64,000 nucleotides of DNA from CAVYXK01 sp963772445 (GTDB lineage Bacteria; Pseudomonadota; Alphaproteobacteria; Acetobacterales; Acetobacteraceae), in the NCBI GenBank assembly GCA_963772445.1, contig CAVYXK010000014.1, forward strand, positions 1 to 64,000, given 5' to 3'. Shown here in pieces: positions 38,781 to 47,188 of this stretch. Position 1 is the stretch's first letter. Each line of letters opens with the position of its first letter. Made by a program: the position numbers and the translations under genes. The notes under the pieces are model-generated. The model was given only the letters and a program-made list of their open reading frames with translations. It had not been told where the DNA came from and searched no databases.

Positions 38781-38799
38781 ATACCAGCCGCCCTGTTCG

Positions 38800-38920
38800 A
38801 TGACTGGTTTGACCCAGGGGCGCCTGGCGAGGGAGACGATGCGGTCGGGAAGTTCTGCGAGTTTGTTTCGGGCGTCATGACATGCCCCTGAGGATGACCT
38901 CATCGGTGTCTCAGACACGG
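38800..38920 (-). pseudogene. IS630-type transposase, C-terminal remnant
   Basis: About 35 codons (ACHDARNKLAELPDRIVSLA then RRPWVKPVIEQ) match the end of the intact neighbour (ACRNAWNKLMAMPEQIASLT, RRSWAKPAIA) at the protein level and clearly at the DNA level. The rest of this copy is gone. Confidence 0.65.
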
Positions 38921-38941
38921 CCCCCTGATTTCGTGACGGAG

Positions 38942-39032
38942 GTAAGAAAAAGCTTAACCACAGCGGCACAGAGACACCGAGAAGGGTCAGGCTCCGTGCC
39001 TCGGTGTCTCTGTGGTTAGGCTTTCTTCCTTA
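38942..39032. repeat. Large imperfect palindrome
   Basis: The arms AACCACAGCGGCACAGAGAC with ACCGAG and their complement CTCGGTGTCTCTGTGGTT surround a short spacer. The whole folds into one long hairpin. A related degenerate sequence (ATCTCTGTGTTTAATC) occurs at 60116, so this looks like a dispersed miniature element. Confidence 0.6.
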
Positions 39033-40103
39033 CTATGCGATGGCCGGTTTGGCCCAAGAGCGCCTGGTGAGGGAGGCAATTTGTTCGGGCATTGCCATCA
39101 GTTTGTTCCAGGCATTACGACATGCCTTGAGGATAGCTTCATAGCTGTCCCAGACACAGTGGCTGAGAAAGTTGCCGCGCAGGAACTCCCAGACGTTCTC
39201 GACCGGGTTCAGCTCCGGCGAGTAAGCTGGCAGCGGCAACAGGCTGATGTTGTCAGGCACCGGCAGGCGGCGCCCCGGCTGATGCCAACCAGCGCCATCG
39301 ACCAGCAACACAGCATGAGCCCCCGGGGCAACCTGGAGGCTGATCTCCTTCAGATGTTCGGCCATCGCCTCGCTGTTGGCGGCCGACATGATGATGGCAG
39401 CGCCGATGCTGCGCTCGGGGCAAACGGCGCCGAAGATATAGGCGGAGTCATGGCGGTTATCGCGAACCGCCGCCGGGCGCGAGCCACGTCGCGCCCAGAC
39501 GTAGGTCAGCGTGCCCTTCTGACCGACACGGGCTTCGTCGCCGAACCAGATCTCCAGCGGCTTGCCGGCGGCAGCGGCTGGCACAACCTCGGCCACCTGG
39601 CTGGCGAACTCCTTCTTGAATGCCTCTTGCGCGGCGGCATCCTTCTTCGGATGATAGGGACGCGGCTGCAGCCGGGTGAACTTCAGCCGGCGCAGCAGCT
39701 TGCCGACACTGCGCTCGTGCAGCTCGACGCCAAACTCATCCTTGATCCGCTGCCGCAGGTCGATGCAGCGCCAACGTACCACGCCGTCCCGCTCAAGGTC
39801 GGGCCCCTGTTGCACCCATTCCACCACCTTGGCCTGTTGCTCGGGCGATAAGCGGGGCGGCGGACCGCGGCGGCACGGTCGGTCGGACAGGCCATCCAGC
39901 CCGGACTCGTTGTAGCGATGTACCCAGTCACGCAACGTCTGGCGGTCCATCGCACACGCCTCCGCCGCGGCTTCCCGCGACCAGCCTTCCAGCAGCAACG
40001 CCATCGCCAGCATCCGACGTGCCGCTTTGGCGTCTCGAGTGGCCGCCGCCGCCTCTCGCAGATCAGCCGCCGATCGCTCCAAACGGGTGATCGCTACGGT
40101 CAT
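39033..40103 (-). CDS. IS630-family transposase
   Basis: An intact 356-residue transposase. The N-terminal helix-turn-helix domains (RMLAMALLLEGWSREAAAEA and ...DRQTLRDWVHRYNESGLDGL) are followed by a DDE domain with Asp in LEIWFGDEARVGQ, Asp in AVLLVDGAGWHQPG and Glu in LPAYSPELNPVENVWEFLRG. This is the standard IS630/Tc1 layout. It targets TA, which matches the flanking sequence. Start ATG 40103 begins MTVAITRLERSAADLREAA. Confidence 0.92.
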   Translation of the reverse strand: MTVAITRLERSAADLREAAAATRDAKAARRMLAMALLLEGWSREAAAEACAMDRQTLRDWVHRYNESGLDGLSDRPCRRGPPPRLSPEQQAKVVEWVQQGPDLERDGVVRWRCIDLRQRIKDEFGVELHERSVGKLLRRLKFTRLQPRPYHPKKDAAAQEAFKKEFASQVAEVVPAAAAGKPLEIWFGDEARVGQKGTLTYVWARRGSRPAAVRDNRHDSAYIFGAVCPERSIGAAIIMSAANSEAMAEHLKEISLQVAPGAHAVLLVDGAGWHQPGRRLPVPDNISLLPLPAYSPELNPVENVWEFLRGNFLSHCVWDSYEAILKACRNAWNKLMAMPEQIASLTRRSWAKPAIA

Positions 40104-40194
40104 CGCTGTCCCCTCCGTCCAACGGGGACGCCGAATCGTACCGCTCCGAGCCGCACCAAATCACGTTCGAGTCAACGAGCCGGGCGGCTGGTAT

Positions 40195-40711
40195 TACTAA
40201 CCTTTCTAAGAGAAAGGTTGCCGCCCGGGATTTGAATATCGGGTTGGTCCCAGGCAGGTTCCAGCAGTTTACGCCGTGAGGATCCGCCTGATGCACGCGT
40301 TTGAATCTTCTGGACCTCATCAACCAACCGCTCAGATATCATGTTGCCTGTCAGCCCATGCTCTTCGGCGGACTTTGGAAGGCCAATCTCATCAAGTATG
40401 ATGGAGTGTGCCATCATGCTATGCACCAGTACGCCCAAAGCCGCCCCAAGCACTGCAATGATCAGGCAGTCGATTATACCCACTCTGACTGAGTGGACCT
40501 TTCCGAAAATTCCCTTTCCGTCGCCCTCGTCCTTCTCCTTCTGGTTCTTATCCTCTTCTGTATCGGGAAGCCGTTCTGGAGCCATGTGGGATTCGGTTGA
40601 CTTTGGATCTAATGGCAGAGGATTTTCGGTATCCTCCAAATCGTTGTCAGCAGATATGCTCACAGTATTGCCTTCCCCCTCGTCCATCGACCTTGGGCAG
40701 GAAAGTAGCAT
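40195..40711 (-). pseudogene. N-terminal, membrane-anchor fragment of the split TPR gene
   Basis: About 170 codons from ATG 40711 give an acidic cytoplasmic head (DLEDTENPLPLDPKSTESHM, EEDKNQKEKDEGDGK), one transmembrane helix (GIIDCLIIAVLGAALGVLV) and then an extracytoplasmic stalk ending DIQIPGGNLSLRKVSN at an IS630 border. Joining this to 38780 with one TA removed gives RKVSNLLKAQLG in frame. An ATG at 40687 is an alternative start. Confidence 0.65.
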
Positions 40712-41130
40712 GCAAAGCGCCCGTTTGTTGATCGGACCAGTTCAAATCCACCGCGGCGCGATGACGCCAGGAAGATATTCTACACAGCGGATGCTTGCCC
40801 CAGCATCGCGACTTGTACTTGCTTGCCTTAGGACTGACAAACTCATCGACAACTTTGTCCACCGTGCACTCCTCCCAACTCGGGGCAGCCCTATTACGCT
40901 CAGGGAGTCCCGTTCCAGGCAAGCAATTCTCTCGTTCCCCGATTTTCTTCAACCTGTGGTAGCAGATAGTGGGCCCGCACTCTCCGAATGGTTGATTACA
41001 GGCTGTCGCTGATAGCGCCGATTGGCCTTCTGCCGCCGCTAATGGACCCCGGGGTGATTCGCTCAGCCAACTGCGGGACCGTAGCCCTCATTCGCGACCT
41101 TCGGGGAGCGGTTACCAATTCCGGCTATCT
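40712..41130. other. Region without a supportable gene
   Basis: No open frame here looks like protein. It lies upstream of the membrane-anchor fragment and probably contains its promoter. I see no RNA gene or insertion-sequence end. Confidence 0.3.
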
Positions 41131-41195
41131 CTATACCCCCCGCACTTGCGGGAGAGGTCCGTTCGCGAAGCGAACCGGGTGAGGGCCTCGCCCGC
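41131..41195. repeat. REP-like palindromic repeat
   Basis: CTCTATACCCCCCGCACTTG followed by CGGGAGAGG, then a second small palindrome TTCGCGAAGCGAA and CGGGTGAGGG. The first part matches the repeat at 32633 in reverse, and the tail matches 28781. It follows the stop of the SDR gene at 41199 and may terminate transcription. Confidence 0.65.
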
Positions 41196-41198
41196 CGC

Positions 41199-41963
41199 CT
41201 ACGTCATGATGGAGAACCCCCCATCGACCGGGATCGCCGCACCGGTCACGAAATCCGACGCCTCGCTCGCCAGGAACACCGCGACGCCAGCCATGTCAGC
41301 CGGCAAGCCCCAGCGCCCGGCCGGGGTGCGTGTCTCAACCCGCTCGTGCAGCCCCTCCACCTGCCGACGCGCGGTGCGCGTCAGGTCGGTATCGATCCAC
41401 CCTGGCAGCACGGCGTTGACCTGGATGCCGTCCCTCGCCCAGGCGGTAGCGAGCGCGCGCGTCATCTGCACGATGCCGCCTTTGCTCGCCGCGTACGGCG
41501 TCGCATAGGGCGCGCCGAACAGCGACATCATCGATCCGATGTTGATCATCTTGCCGCGCCCCGCCTGCTTCATCGCCGGATACGCCGCCTGGGAGCACAG
41601 GAACGCGCTGGTCAAGTTGGTATCCAGCACGTGGTGCCACTCCTGCTCGGTATAGTCCTGCGGCATTTTGCGCACCGACGTGCCGGCGTTGTTGACCAGA
41701 ATATCGAGCCGGCCGAACCGCCGCACGGTCTCGGCAACAAGGTCGAGGCAGGCTTGCTTGTGCGTCACGTCGGCGGCGACGAACGCCGTCCGCGTGCCAT
41801 GCGCCGCCAATGACGCAAGCGCCGATTCGGCCTTCGCCGCATTGCGCCCGGCCAGCACCACATCGGCGCCGCATGAAGCCAGGCCCTGCGCCATGCCGAG
41901 CCCGATGCCGCCATTGCCGCCGGTGACGATCGCCACCCGGCCCTTCAGGTCGAACAGTTTCAT
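41199..41963 (-). CDS. SDR-family oxidoreductase (KduD/FabG-like)
   Basis: A 254-residue classical short-chain dehydrogenase. It has the cofactor motif TGGNGGIGLGMAQGL, NNAGTS, the catalytic Ser in INIGSMMSLFG, the YxxxK motif in YAASKGGIVQ and PGWIDTDL. The overall pattern resembles KduD-type 2-dehydro-3-deoxygluconate dehydrogenases, but the substrate cannot be read from sequence. The second SDR lies 18 bp upstream on the same strand, so the two probably form one catabolic operon. Confidence 0.9.
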   Translation of the reverse strand: MKLFDLKGRVAIVTGGNGGIGLGMAQGLASCGADVVLAGRNAAKAESALASLAAHGTRTAFVAADVTHKQACLDLVAETVRRFGRLDILVNNAGTSVRKMPQDYTEQEWHHVLDTNLTSAFLCSQAAYPAMKQAGRGKMINIGSMMSLFGAPYATPYAASKGGIVQMTRALATAWARDGIQVNAVLPGWIDTDLTRTARRQVEGLHERVETRTPAGRWGLPADMAGVAVFLASEASDFVTGAAIPVDGGFSIMT

Positions 41964-41981
41964 GCGTTCCCTCCGCCCCGG

Positions 41982-42725
41982 CTATTTCGTAATGAAGCCA
42001 CCGTCGATCGTCAGCTCGGCGCCGGTGACGAAGCTCGCTTCATCAGAGGCTAGGAACAGCACGCCATAGGCCACCTCGATCGGCTCGCCCAGACGGCGCA
42101 ACGGCGTCTGTTCGATCTTGGCGGCGCGCCCGCCAGCATTGGTCGCATTCAGCATCGGCGGCATATAGCCGGGATGCACCGAATTCACACGCACGTTCTG
42201 TGGCCCGTAGCGGACCGCCGCAGCCTTGGTATAGTTGCGCACCGCCGCCTTCGAGGCACAGTAGCCCGGATGGCTCTCGTCGCCGCCGACGATCCCCATG
42301 ATCGAGGAGATGTTGACGATCGAGCCGCCGCCGGTCTTCGCCATCTCCGCCGCGGCAAGCTTGGTGCCCAGGAACACGCTGGTCGCGTTCACCTCTATCA
42401 GGCGGTGCCAGCCGTCCAGCCCGTCCGGATCGCCCACGGAGCTACCACTGATGCCGGCATTGTTCACCAGGATGTCCAGCCGTCCGTAGCCGGCGATCGT
42501 TTCGGTAATCAGGCGCTGCCAGTCGCGTTCCAATGTAACGTCGGTGCGGATGAAGAGTGCCTGGTGCTGGGTGTCACGCAATTCGCCAGCCACGGCCTCG
42601 CCTTCCCGCTCGAGCACGTCGGCGATCACGACCTTCGCTCCCTCGCGGGCGAACAGTCGGGCCTCCGCCTCGCCCATGCCGTGCGCACCGCCGGTGACGA
42701 TCGCCACCTTGTCTTTGAGCCGCAT
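41982..42725 (-). CDS. SDR-family oxidoreductase
   Basis: A 247-residue classical SDR with TGGAHGMGEAEARLF, NNAGISGSSVG, Ser in VNISSIMGIVGG, YxxxK replaced in form by YCASKAAVRNYTKAA and the HPGYMPPML segment. Start ATG 42725 (MRLKDKVAIVTGG) is preferred over 42734 because the SD AGGGGAG then has a 9-nt spacing. It is the first gene of the two-SDR operon and is likely NAD-dependent. The substrate is unknown. Confidence 0.9.
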   Translation of the reverse strand: MRLKDKVAIVTGGAHGMGEAEARLFAREGAKVVIADVLEREGEAVAGELRDTQHQALFIRTDVTLERDWQRLITETIAGYGRLDILVNNAGISGSSVGDPDGLDGWHRLIEVNATSVFLGTKLAAAEMAKTGGGSIVNISSIMGIVGGDESHPGYCASKAAVRNYTKAAAVRYGPQNVRVNSVHPGYMPPMLNATNAGGRAAKIEQTPLRRLGEPIEVAYGVLFLASDEASFVTGAELTIDGGFITK

Positions 42726-42882
42726 GCGCTCCATCTCCCCTTGCCTTGAGCCGATCATCGGACGGCGAGGGAAACGCCGCAACCTGCCACTCACCGGTAC
42801 GCTCGCGCCGGCGTGTGTTCGTTGTTCACGGCGGGAGTGCTAGGACGGCAACTACCTCACCAGCATCAAGGAGCCCGTATTC

Positions 42883-43281
42883 ATGGCCACGATACCCGAC
42901 GCCTTCCGCGATATCCTGGAGCAGAAGAAGGCGTTCGCGAACCTTGCGACGATAATGCCCGACGGTTCGCCCCAGGTCACGCCCGTCTGGTTCGACTACG
43001 CGGACGGGCACATCCGGGTGAACACCGCGAAAGGACGCGTCAAGGCCCGCAACATGAAGCAGGGCTCGCACGTCGCGCTGGCAATCATGGACCCAGACAA
43101 CGCCTATCGCTACATCCAGGTGCGCGGGACAGTGGCGCGTGCGACCGAGGATGGCGCGGACGCGCATATCGACTCGCTGGCCAAGAAGTATCTCGGCAAG
43201 GACAAATATCCGTTCCGCCAGCCCGGAGAGCAGCGCATCATGTATGAGATCGTGCCCGAATCGGTGCACACCATGGCGTGA
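42883..43281 (+). CDS. PPOX-class (split-barrel flavin/F420) protein
   Basis: A 132-residue split-barrel protein: FANLATIMPDGSPQVTPVWF, then RVNTAKGRVKARNMKQGSHV and YIQVRGTVARATEDG. This is the pattern of the pyridoxamine-5-phosphate-oxidase-like family, including F420-dependent oxidoreductases. It likely binds FMN or F420 as a dimer and reduces a small substrate. It is divergent from the SDR operon. Confidence 0.85.
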   Translation: MATIPDAFRDILEQKKAFANLATIMPDGSPQVTPVWFDYADGHIRVNTAKGRVKARNMKQGSHVALAIMDPDNAYRYIQVRGTVARATEDGADAHIDSLAKKYLGKDKYPFRQPGEQRIMYEIVPESVHTMA

Positions 43282-43294
43282 TCCAGCGGTCTGC

Positions 43295-43753
43295 TCAACG
43301 CCGGTCGGGCATCCATTCCCCCAGCACTTGTTCCTCGGAATACGCTGCCCCGGCGATATCGATCAACGGCTGCTCATCGTAATCCGCCAGCGAGGCCAGA
43401 ACGAGGGATCGCGCCGCGATGGTTTCATCATCGATCATTCGCCCGACTTCGCGCCGCAGGCTCGGGCTGGCGTCAAGCAACCGCTCAATGTCGCGGCGTG
43501 CCCGCCGGATGCTGTCACGCCAGCCCCGTGCTGGTGCGGTGGCGGGGGATGCTCGCAGCTTCAGCAGGTGCTCGATGACCGTCCCGATATGGCTGGCAAG
43601 CGCCCGGCGTTCGGCAGCACCCAAGCTTTCGATCTCCTCGGCCACGTGGTCCCAGTCGATCGGCGCGTTCGATCCCTCGCGGGCCGCCGCGCGCAAGGCG
43701 CGTGCCTGCTCTTCGCTCCACAGCAGGAGATCCGTATCGTACCGACTGTCCAT
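43295..43753 (-). CDS. DUF29 family protein
   Basis: A 152-residue DUF29 protein from ATG 43753: YDTDLLLWSEEQARALRAAA, then DWDHVAEEIESLGAAERRAL and HLLKLRASPATAPARGWRDS. It is all-helical and found widely in Acetobacteraceae and cyanobacteria. No biochemical function is established. It is convergent with the PPOX gene, with a 13-bp gap. Confidence 0.88.
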   Translation of the reverse strand: MDSRYDTDLLLWSEEQARALRAAAREGSNAPIDWDHVAEEIESLGAAERRALASHIGTVIEHLLKLRASPATAPARGWRDSIRRARRDIERLLDASPSLRREVGRMIDDETIAARSLVLASLADYDEQPLIDIAGAAYSEEQVLGEWMPDRR

Positions 43754-43891
43754 ACCACCCAGCATAGCAGCTGATGCAGAGCTTGAGCAGCCTGTCCGCA
43801 TTCTGTGTGGTAATATGATACCACATGTCCAAGGCCTTGACCAGCCGTGGCCTTCCCGCCATAAGCCGCGGCTGGTTTCAAGGAACGCCAG

Positions 43892-44356
43892 ATGAAGACC
43901 ACCCTCTCGCTGAAGCCTGCGGAGGTCACCAAGGACTGGGTGCTGATCGACGCCGACGGCCTGGTGCTGGGTCGGCTTGCCTCGATCATCGCCGCCCGGC
44001 TGCGCGGCAAGCACAAGCCGCAGTTCACGCCCCATGTCGATTGCGGCGACAATATCGTGGTGGTGAACGCCGCCAAGGTGCGTATCACCGGCAACAAGGC
44101 CGACCAGTCGATCTTCTATTACCACACGGGCTATCCGGGCGGCATCAAAGGCCGCTCCATCCGCCAGCGGCTGGAGAGCAAGCACCCCGAGCTCGTGCTG
44201 GAAAAAGCGGTCGAGCGAATGATCACGCGCGGGCCGCTGCAGCGAAAGCAGATGAAGCACCTGCACGTCTATGCCGGGCCCGAGCACCCGCATGCGGGCC
44301 AGCAACCGAAGCCGCTCGATATCGCGGCGATGAATCCAAAGAACAAGAGGGACTGA
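43892..44356 (+). CDS. rplM: 50S ribosomal protein L13
   Basis: A 154-residue L13 with the full family pattern: WVLIDADGLVLGRLASIIAA, GDNIVVVNAAKVRITGNKAD and YYHTGYPGGIKGRS, plus RGPLQRKQMKHLHVYAGPEHPH. It binds 23S rRNA domain II early in 50S assembly. It is directly followed by rpsI after 5 bp, the universal rplM-rpsI operon. Confidence 0.98.
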   Translation: MKTTLSLKPAEVTKDWVLIDADGLVLGRLASIIAARLRGKHKPQFTPHVDCGDNIVVVNAAKVRITGNKADQSIFYYHTGYPGGIKGRSIRQRLESKHPELVLEKAVERMITRGPLQRKQMKHLHVYAGPEHPHAGQQPKPLDIAAMNPKNKRD

Positions 44357-44361
44357 GCCGA

Positions 44362-44862
44362 ATGTCCGGAACCCAGCCAACTGGTACCGGCACGCTCGCC
44401 GACCTGAAGGACCTCGCGGTCGCCACTGGCGCGGTGCAGCCGGAGCGCCCGAAAATCGAGCCGAAGCGCGACGCACTCGGCCGCTCCTACGCCACTGGCC
44501 GGCGCAAGGACGCGGTGGCGCGGGTATGGGTCAAGCCGGGCAAGGGCGGAATCACGGTGAACGGCAAACCGGCGGCGCAGTATTTCGCCCGCCCGGTGCT
44601 GCGGATGCTGATCACCCAGCCGTTCCTGGTGGCGGACCGCTACAACCAGTTCGACGTGGTCTGCACCGTCGCTGGCGGCGGCCTGTCCGGTCAGGCGGGC
44701 GCAGTGCGGCATGGCATCAGCCGGGCGCTCACCAACTACGAGCCGGACCTGCGGGCGATCCTGAAGGTGGCCGGGTTCCTGACACGCAATTCGCGCGTCG
44801 TCGAGCGCAAGAAATACGGCCGCATGAAGGCCCGCCGCAGCTTCCAGTTCAGCAAGCGGTAA
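44362..44862 (+). CDS. rpsI: 30S ribosomal protein S9
   Basis: A 166-residue S9 with a roughly 40-residue N-terminal extension, usual in alphaproteobacteria. The core shows YATGRRKDAVARVWVKPGKG, GGGLSGQAGAVRHGISRAL and the basic tail KKYGRMKARRSFQFSKR, whose last Lys-Arg reaches the P-site tRNA. The start ATG 44362 follows the rplM stop by five bases. Confidence 0.98.
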   Translation: MSGTQPTGTGTLADLKDLAVATGAVQPERPKIEPKRDALGRSYATGRRKDAVARVWVKPGKGGITVNGKPAAQYFARPVLRMLITQPFLVADRYNQFDVVCTVAGGGLSGQAGAVRHGISRALTNYEPDLRAILKVAGFLTRNSRVVERKKYGRMKARRSFQFSKR

Positions 44863-44897
44863 TCACAGGTATCCGGCGATCTCCCAGTCACCTGGTA

Positions 44898-45209
44898 TCA
44901 GAGGTCGAGGTCGCTCAGAACCACGGGGAGGTCGCGAGCCTGATGCACGAAACGCGCAACGACAGGTGGAGTCCGATCGACATCGAACACGAGCAGTTGG
45001 GGGTATCCCCGCAGTGACCAGAACCGGAAGCGCGCCGCGGCCAAATCCAGACGGACACGCGCAAGACCCGGGTTCGCAGCAATCATCTCCGCTGCCCGGA
45101 CCGCTGCCCGAAGCAGCGCCTCCGCGGCGTCGGGATTATCCTCGGCAATCCAAATAGCGGCTTCGCGCAACTCTCGCCGTGCCCGCGGCGCAAACAGTCC
45201 GCGCCTCAT
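44898..45209 (-). CDS. parE: ParE-type toxin (RelE/ParE superfamily)
   Basis: A 103-residue RelE/ParE-fold toxin: FAPRARRELREAAIWIAEDN, then ANPGLARVRLDLAAARFRFW and SLRGYPQLLVFDVDRTPPVV. It overlaps the upstream antitoxin by 4 bp. ParE toxins poison gyrase, whereas RelE members cut mRNA. The sequence favours ParE by its helix-1 pattern and lack of RelE catalytic residues. Confidence 0.8.
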   Translation of the reverse strand: MRRGLFAPRARRELREAAIWIAEDNPDAAEALLRAAVRAAEMIAANPGLARVRLDLAAARFRFWSLRGYPQLLVFDVDRTPPVVARFVHQARDLPVVLSDLDL

Positions 45210-45466
45210 CCCTTTCGCGAGCGCACCGCGTCGATCGCCGCTTGGACCTCAGCCTCGACCTGCTCGATCGTGAGAAAGCCGTCCCGTTCACCTTCCCGTA
45301 CCGCGGCTTCGAGCGAGGCTACGAACACATCCCGCCGCGTCTCCGCATCCTGCAACATGCGCAATCCGGAGCGCACAACCTCGCTGACGTTGTTGAACCG
45401 ACCGCTCTCGACGCAACTCTGCGCGAATCTCGCCAGCTCGGGGGTCAGGTGGACATTGGTTCCCAT
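45206..45466 (-). CDS. parD: ParD-type antitoxin
   Basis: An 86-residue ribbon-helix-helix antitoxin: MGTNVHLTPELARFAQSCVE then SGRFNNVSEVVRSGLRMLQD. This is the exact ParD/CopG pattern with SGRFxNxSEVVRxGLR. The C-terminal helices would wrap ParE. The promoter before it (about 45470-45500) is AT-rich and contains ATATATC/GATATA-like half sites that could be the operator. Confidence 0.9.
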   Translation of the reverse strand: MGTNVHLTPELARFAQSCVESGRFNNVSEVVRSGLRMLQDAETRRDVFVASLEAAVREGERDGFLTIEQVEAEVQAAIDAVRSRKG

Positions 45467-45633
45467 AGGGCCTCCTATATCAATGTTTGATATATGGGTA
45501 AGCCTCCACTTGCAAGCCCCAGTCGTCCCGTGTTCCGGAGCTACCCGGCCACGGTAGCGAGAGACAGACTGCCCCCGATTGTCAGAACCGCCTTAACCGG
45601 AAATATTGAATGGAGCAGCGGATTGGGGCCCCG

Positions 45634-46563
45634 ATGGCAGACAGGCCAATCGTTTTCATCGACGGCGAGGCCGGCACCACCGGGCTCGGCATCCGCGACC
45701 GGCTACTGGCCCTTCGCAGTATCGAGCTACGCAGCCTGCCTGCCGAGCGTCGTAAGGACCCGGCCGCGCGTCGCGACATCATGGCCGAGGCCGATCTGGT
45801 CGTGCTGTGCCTGCCGGACGACGCCGCGCGCGAGTCCGTTGCCCTCGCCGACCGGCTTGGGAATGCGGCGCCCAAGCTGTTGGACGCCAGTACCGCGCAT
45901 CGAGTGCATCCCGACTGGACCTATGGGTTTCCGGAGATGGAGCCGGGCCAGCCGGAACGCATCGCGGCGGCACGCAAGGTGGCCAATCCCGGCTGCTACC
46001 CCACCGGCGCGATCGCTCTGATCCGGCCGCTGGTCGATGCGGGTCTGGTGCCGCCCGGCTATCCGGTGACCATCAATGCCGTCAGCGGCTATTCCGGTGG
46101 CGGGCGCACCATGATCGAGGCGCACGAGCACGAAGGCGGCCCGGCCCTCGAACTCTATGCCCTCGGCCTCGAGCACAAGCACATCCCCGAGACTGAGCGC
46201 TATGCCGGGCTGAGCCGCCGGCCGATCTTCGTGCCTTCGGTGGGGCATTTCCGGCAGGGGATGCTGGTCTCCGTGCCGTTGCATCTCGACACGTTGCCTG
46301 GTCGGCCGAGCGGGACCGACCTCCACACGGCCTTGGAGTCCCGCTATGCCGGCAGCAGGCTCGTGCGCGTGGTCCCCCCCGATCCATCCGGCAAGCTTGA
46401 GCCGCAGGCGCTGAACGGCACCAACCTGCTGGAACTCACTGTTTGCGCCAACGAGAAGCAGCGGCAGGCGGTGCTGGTGGCGCGGCTCGACAATCTAGGC
46501 AAAGGGGCATCCGGTGCCGCGGTGCAGAACCTCTCTCTGATGCTGTGCCTGCCGGATGCCTGA
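45634..46563 (+). CDS. argC: N-acetyl-gamma-glutamyl-phosphate reductase (type 2)
   Basis: A 309-residue type 2 ArgC, the NADPH-dependent third step of arginine synthesis. It shows IVFIDGEAGTTGLGIRDRL, the catalytic Cys in VANPGCYPTGAIALIRPL and the His region EHKHIPETERYAGL. ATG 45634 is preferred because type 2 ArgC normally begins about six residues before IFIDGEAGTTG; an ATG at 45610 would add eight residues. The last eight bases overlap the gamma-carbonic-anhydrase-like gene. Confidence 0.93.
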   Translation: MADRPIVFIDGEAGTTGLGIRDRLLALRSIELRSLPAERRKDPAARRDIMAEADLVVLCLPDDAARESVALADRLGNAAPKLLDASTAHRVHPDWTYGFPEMEPGQPERIAAARKVANPGCYPTGAIALIRPLVDAGLVPPGYPVTINAVSGYSGGGRTMIEAHEHEGGPALELYALGLEHKHIPETERYAGLSRRPIFVPSVGHFRQGMLVSVPLHLDTLPGRPSGTDLHTALESRYAGSRLVRVVPPDPSGKLEPQALNGTNLLELTVCANEKQRQAVLVARLDNLGKGASGAAVQNLSLMLCLPDA

Positions 46564-47131
46564 CATCAGGCCTGGGCGCGTCGAGCCGCTGCCGCGCGGG
46601 CTCGGTCCGCTCTACGCGTTGGATGGCATCATGCCGCGCGTCGATTCCACTGCCTTTGTTGCACCGACCGCAGCGGTTATCGGTGACGTGGAGATCGGTC
46701 CCGAGTCCGGCATCTGGTTTGCCTGCGTGGTGCGCGGCGATACCAATTTCATCCGCATCGGCGCCCGCACCAATATCCAGGACGGCACCATCGTTCATGT
46801 AGACGCGGTGACGTTTCCAACCATCATCGGTGATGATGTTACGGTGGGCCATGGCGCCATCATCCACGCCTGCACGCTGCGCGACCGCGCCTTCGTCGGC
46901 ATGGGCTCGACGGTGCTGGACGGTGCAGTGATTGAGGAGGGCGGCATACTGGGCGCCGGCGGCCTGCTGACACCGGGCAAGGTCATCGGCCGCAACGAGC
47001 TGTGGACCGGCGCGCCGGCCAGGCTGAAGCGGGTGATGGACGACGATGAGCGACGCAAGTTCGACCGCAACGCCGCCGAGTACCGAATGCTGGCAGCGCG
47101 CTACCGCGCGGTGTTCGAAGTCGGCCGCTAG
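46556..47131 (+). CDS. Gamma-carbonic anhydrase-like hexapeptide protein
   Basis: A 191-residue left-handed beta-helix protein with hexapeptide repeats (AVIGDVEIGPESGIWFACVV). The metal-binding pattern of the gamma-CA/YrdA group is present: RGDTNFIRIGARTNIQDGTI, VHVD, then GHGAIIHACTL. Three histidines are placed as in Cam/CamH. It could be a zinc or iron carbonic anhydrase, but many of these relatives are inactive. Overlap with argC suggests co-transcription. Confidence 0.88.
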   Translation: MPDIRPGRVEPLPRGLGPLYALDGIMPRVDSTAFVAPTAAVIGDVEIGPESGIWFACVVRGDTNFIRIGARTNIQDGTIVHVDAVTFPTIIGDDVTVGHGAIIHACTLRDRAFVGMGSTVLDGAVIEEGGILGAGGLLTPGKVIGRNELWTGAPARLKRVMDDDERRKFDRNAAEYRMLAARYRAVFEVGR

Positions 47132-47188
47132 CGAACGCCGCTACCGCCGCCATATAAGGGACAGTTGCCTCCGATAAGGAGCAGAGCG

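Larger units (their letters stand above)
38781..40194. mobile_element. IS630-family insertion in the TPR gene
   Basis: The ends form an inverted repeat: ATACCAGCCGCCCTGTTCGA at 38781 and, on the other strand, ATACCAGCCGCCCGGCTCG at 40194. TA flanks both sides, the target duplication typical of IS630. It holds an intact transposase (39033-40103), a second transposase C-terminal remnant (38800-38920) and a palindromic repeat. It therefore appears to be a hybrid of two related copies. Confidence 0.75.

Noticed and set aside
38469..38969. A 166-residue free-standing protein
   Set aside because: Its first 60 codons come from an IS630 remnant and the rest is the middle of the split TPR gene; the ORF is accidental.
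43295..44476. A 393-codon minus-strand frame covering DUF29 and rplM
   Set aside because: Only the last 152 codons are the DUF29 protein; the rest is antisense to rplM and rpsI.
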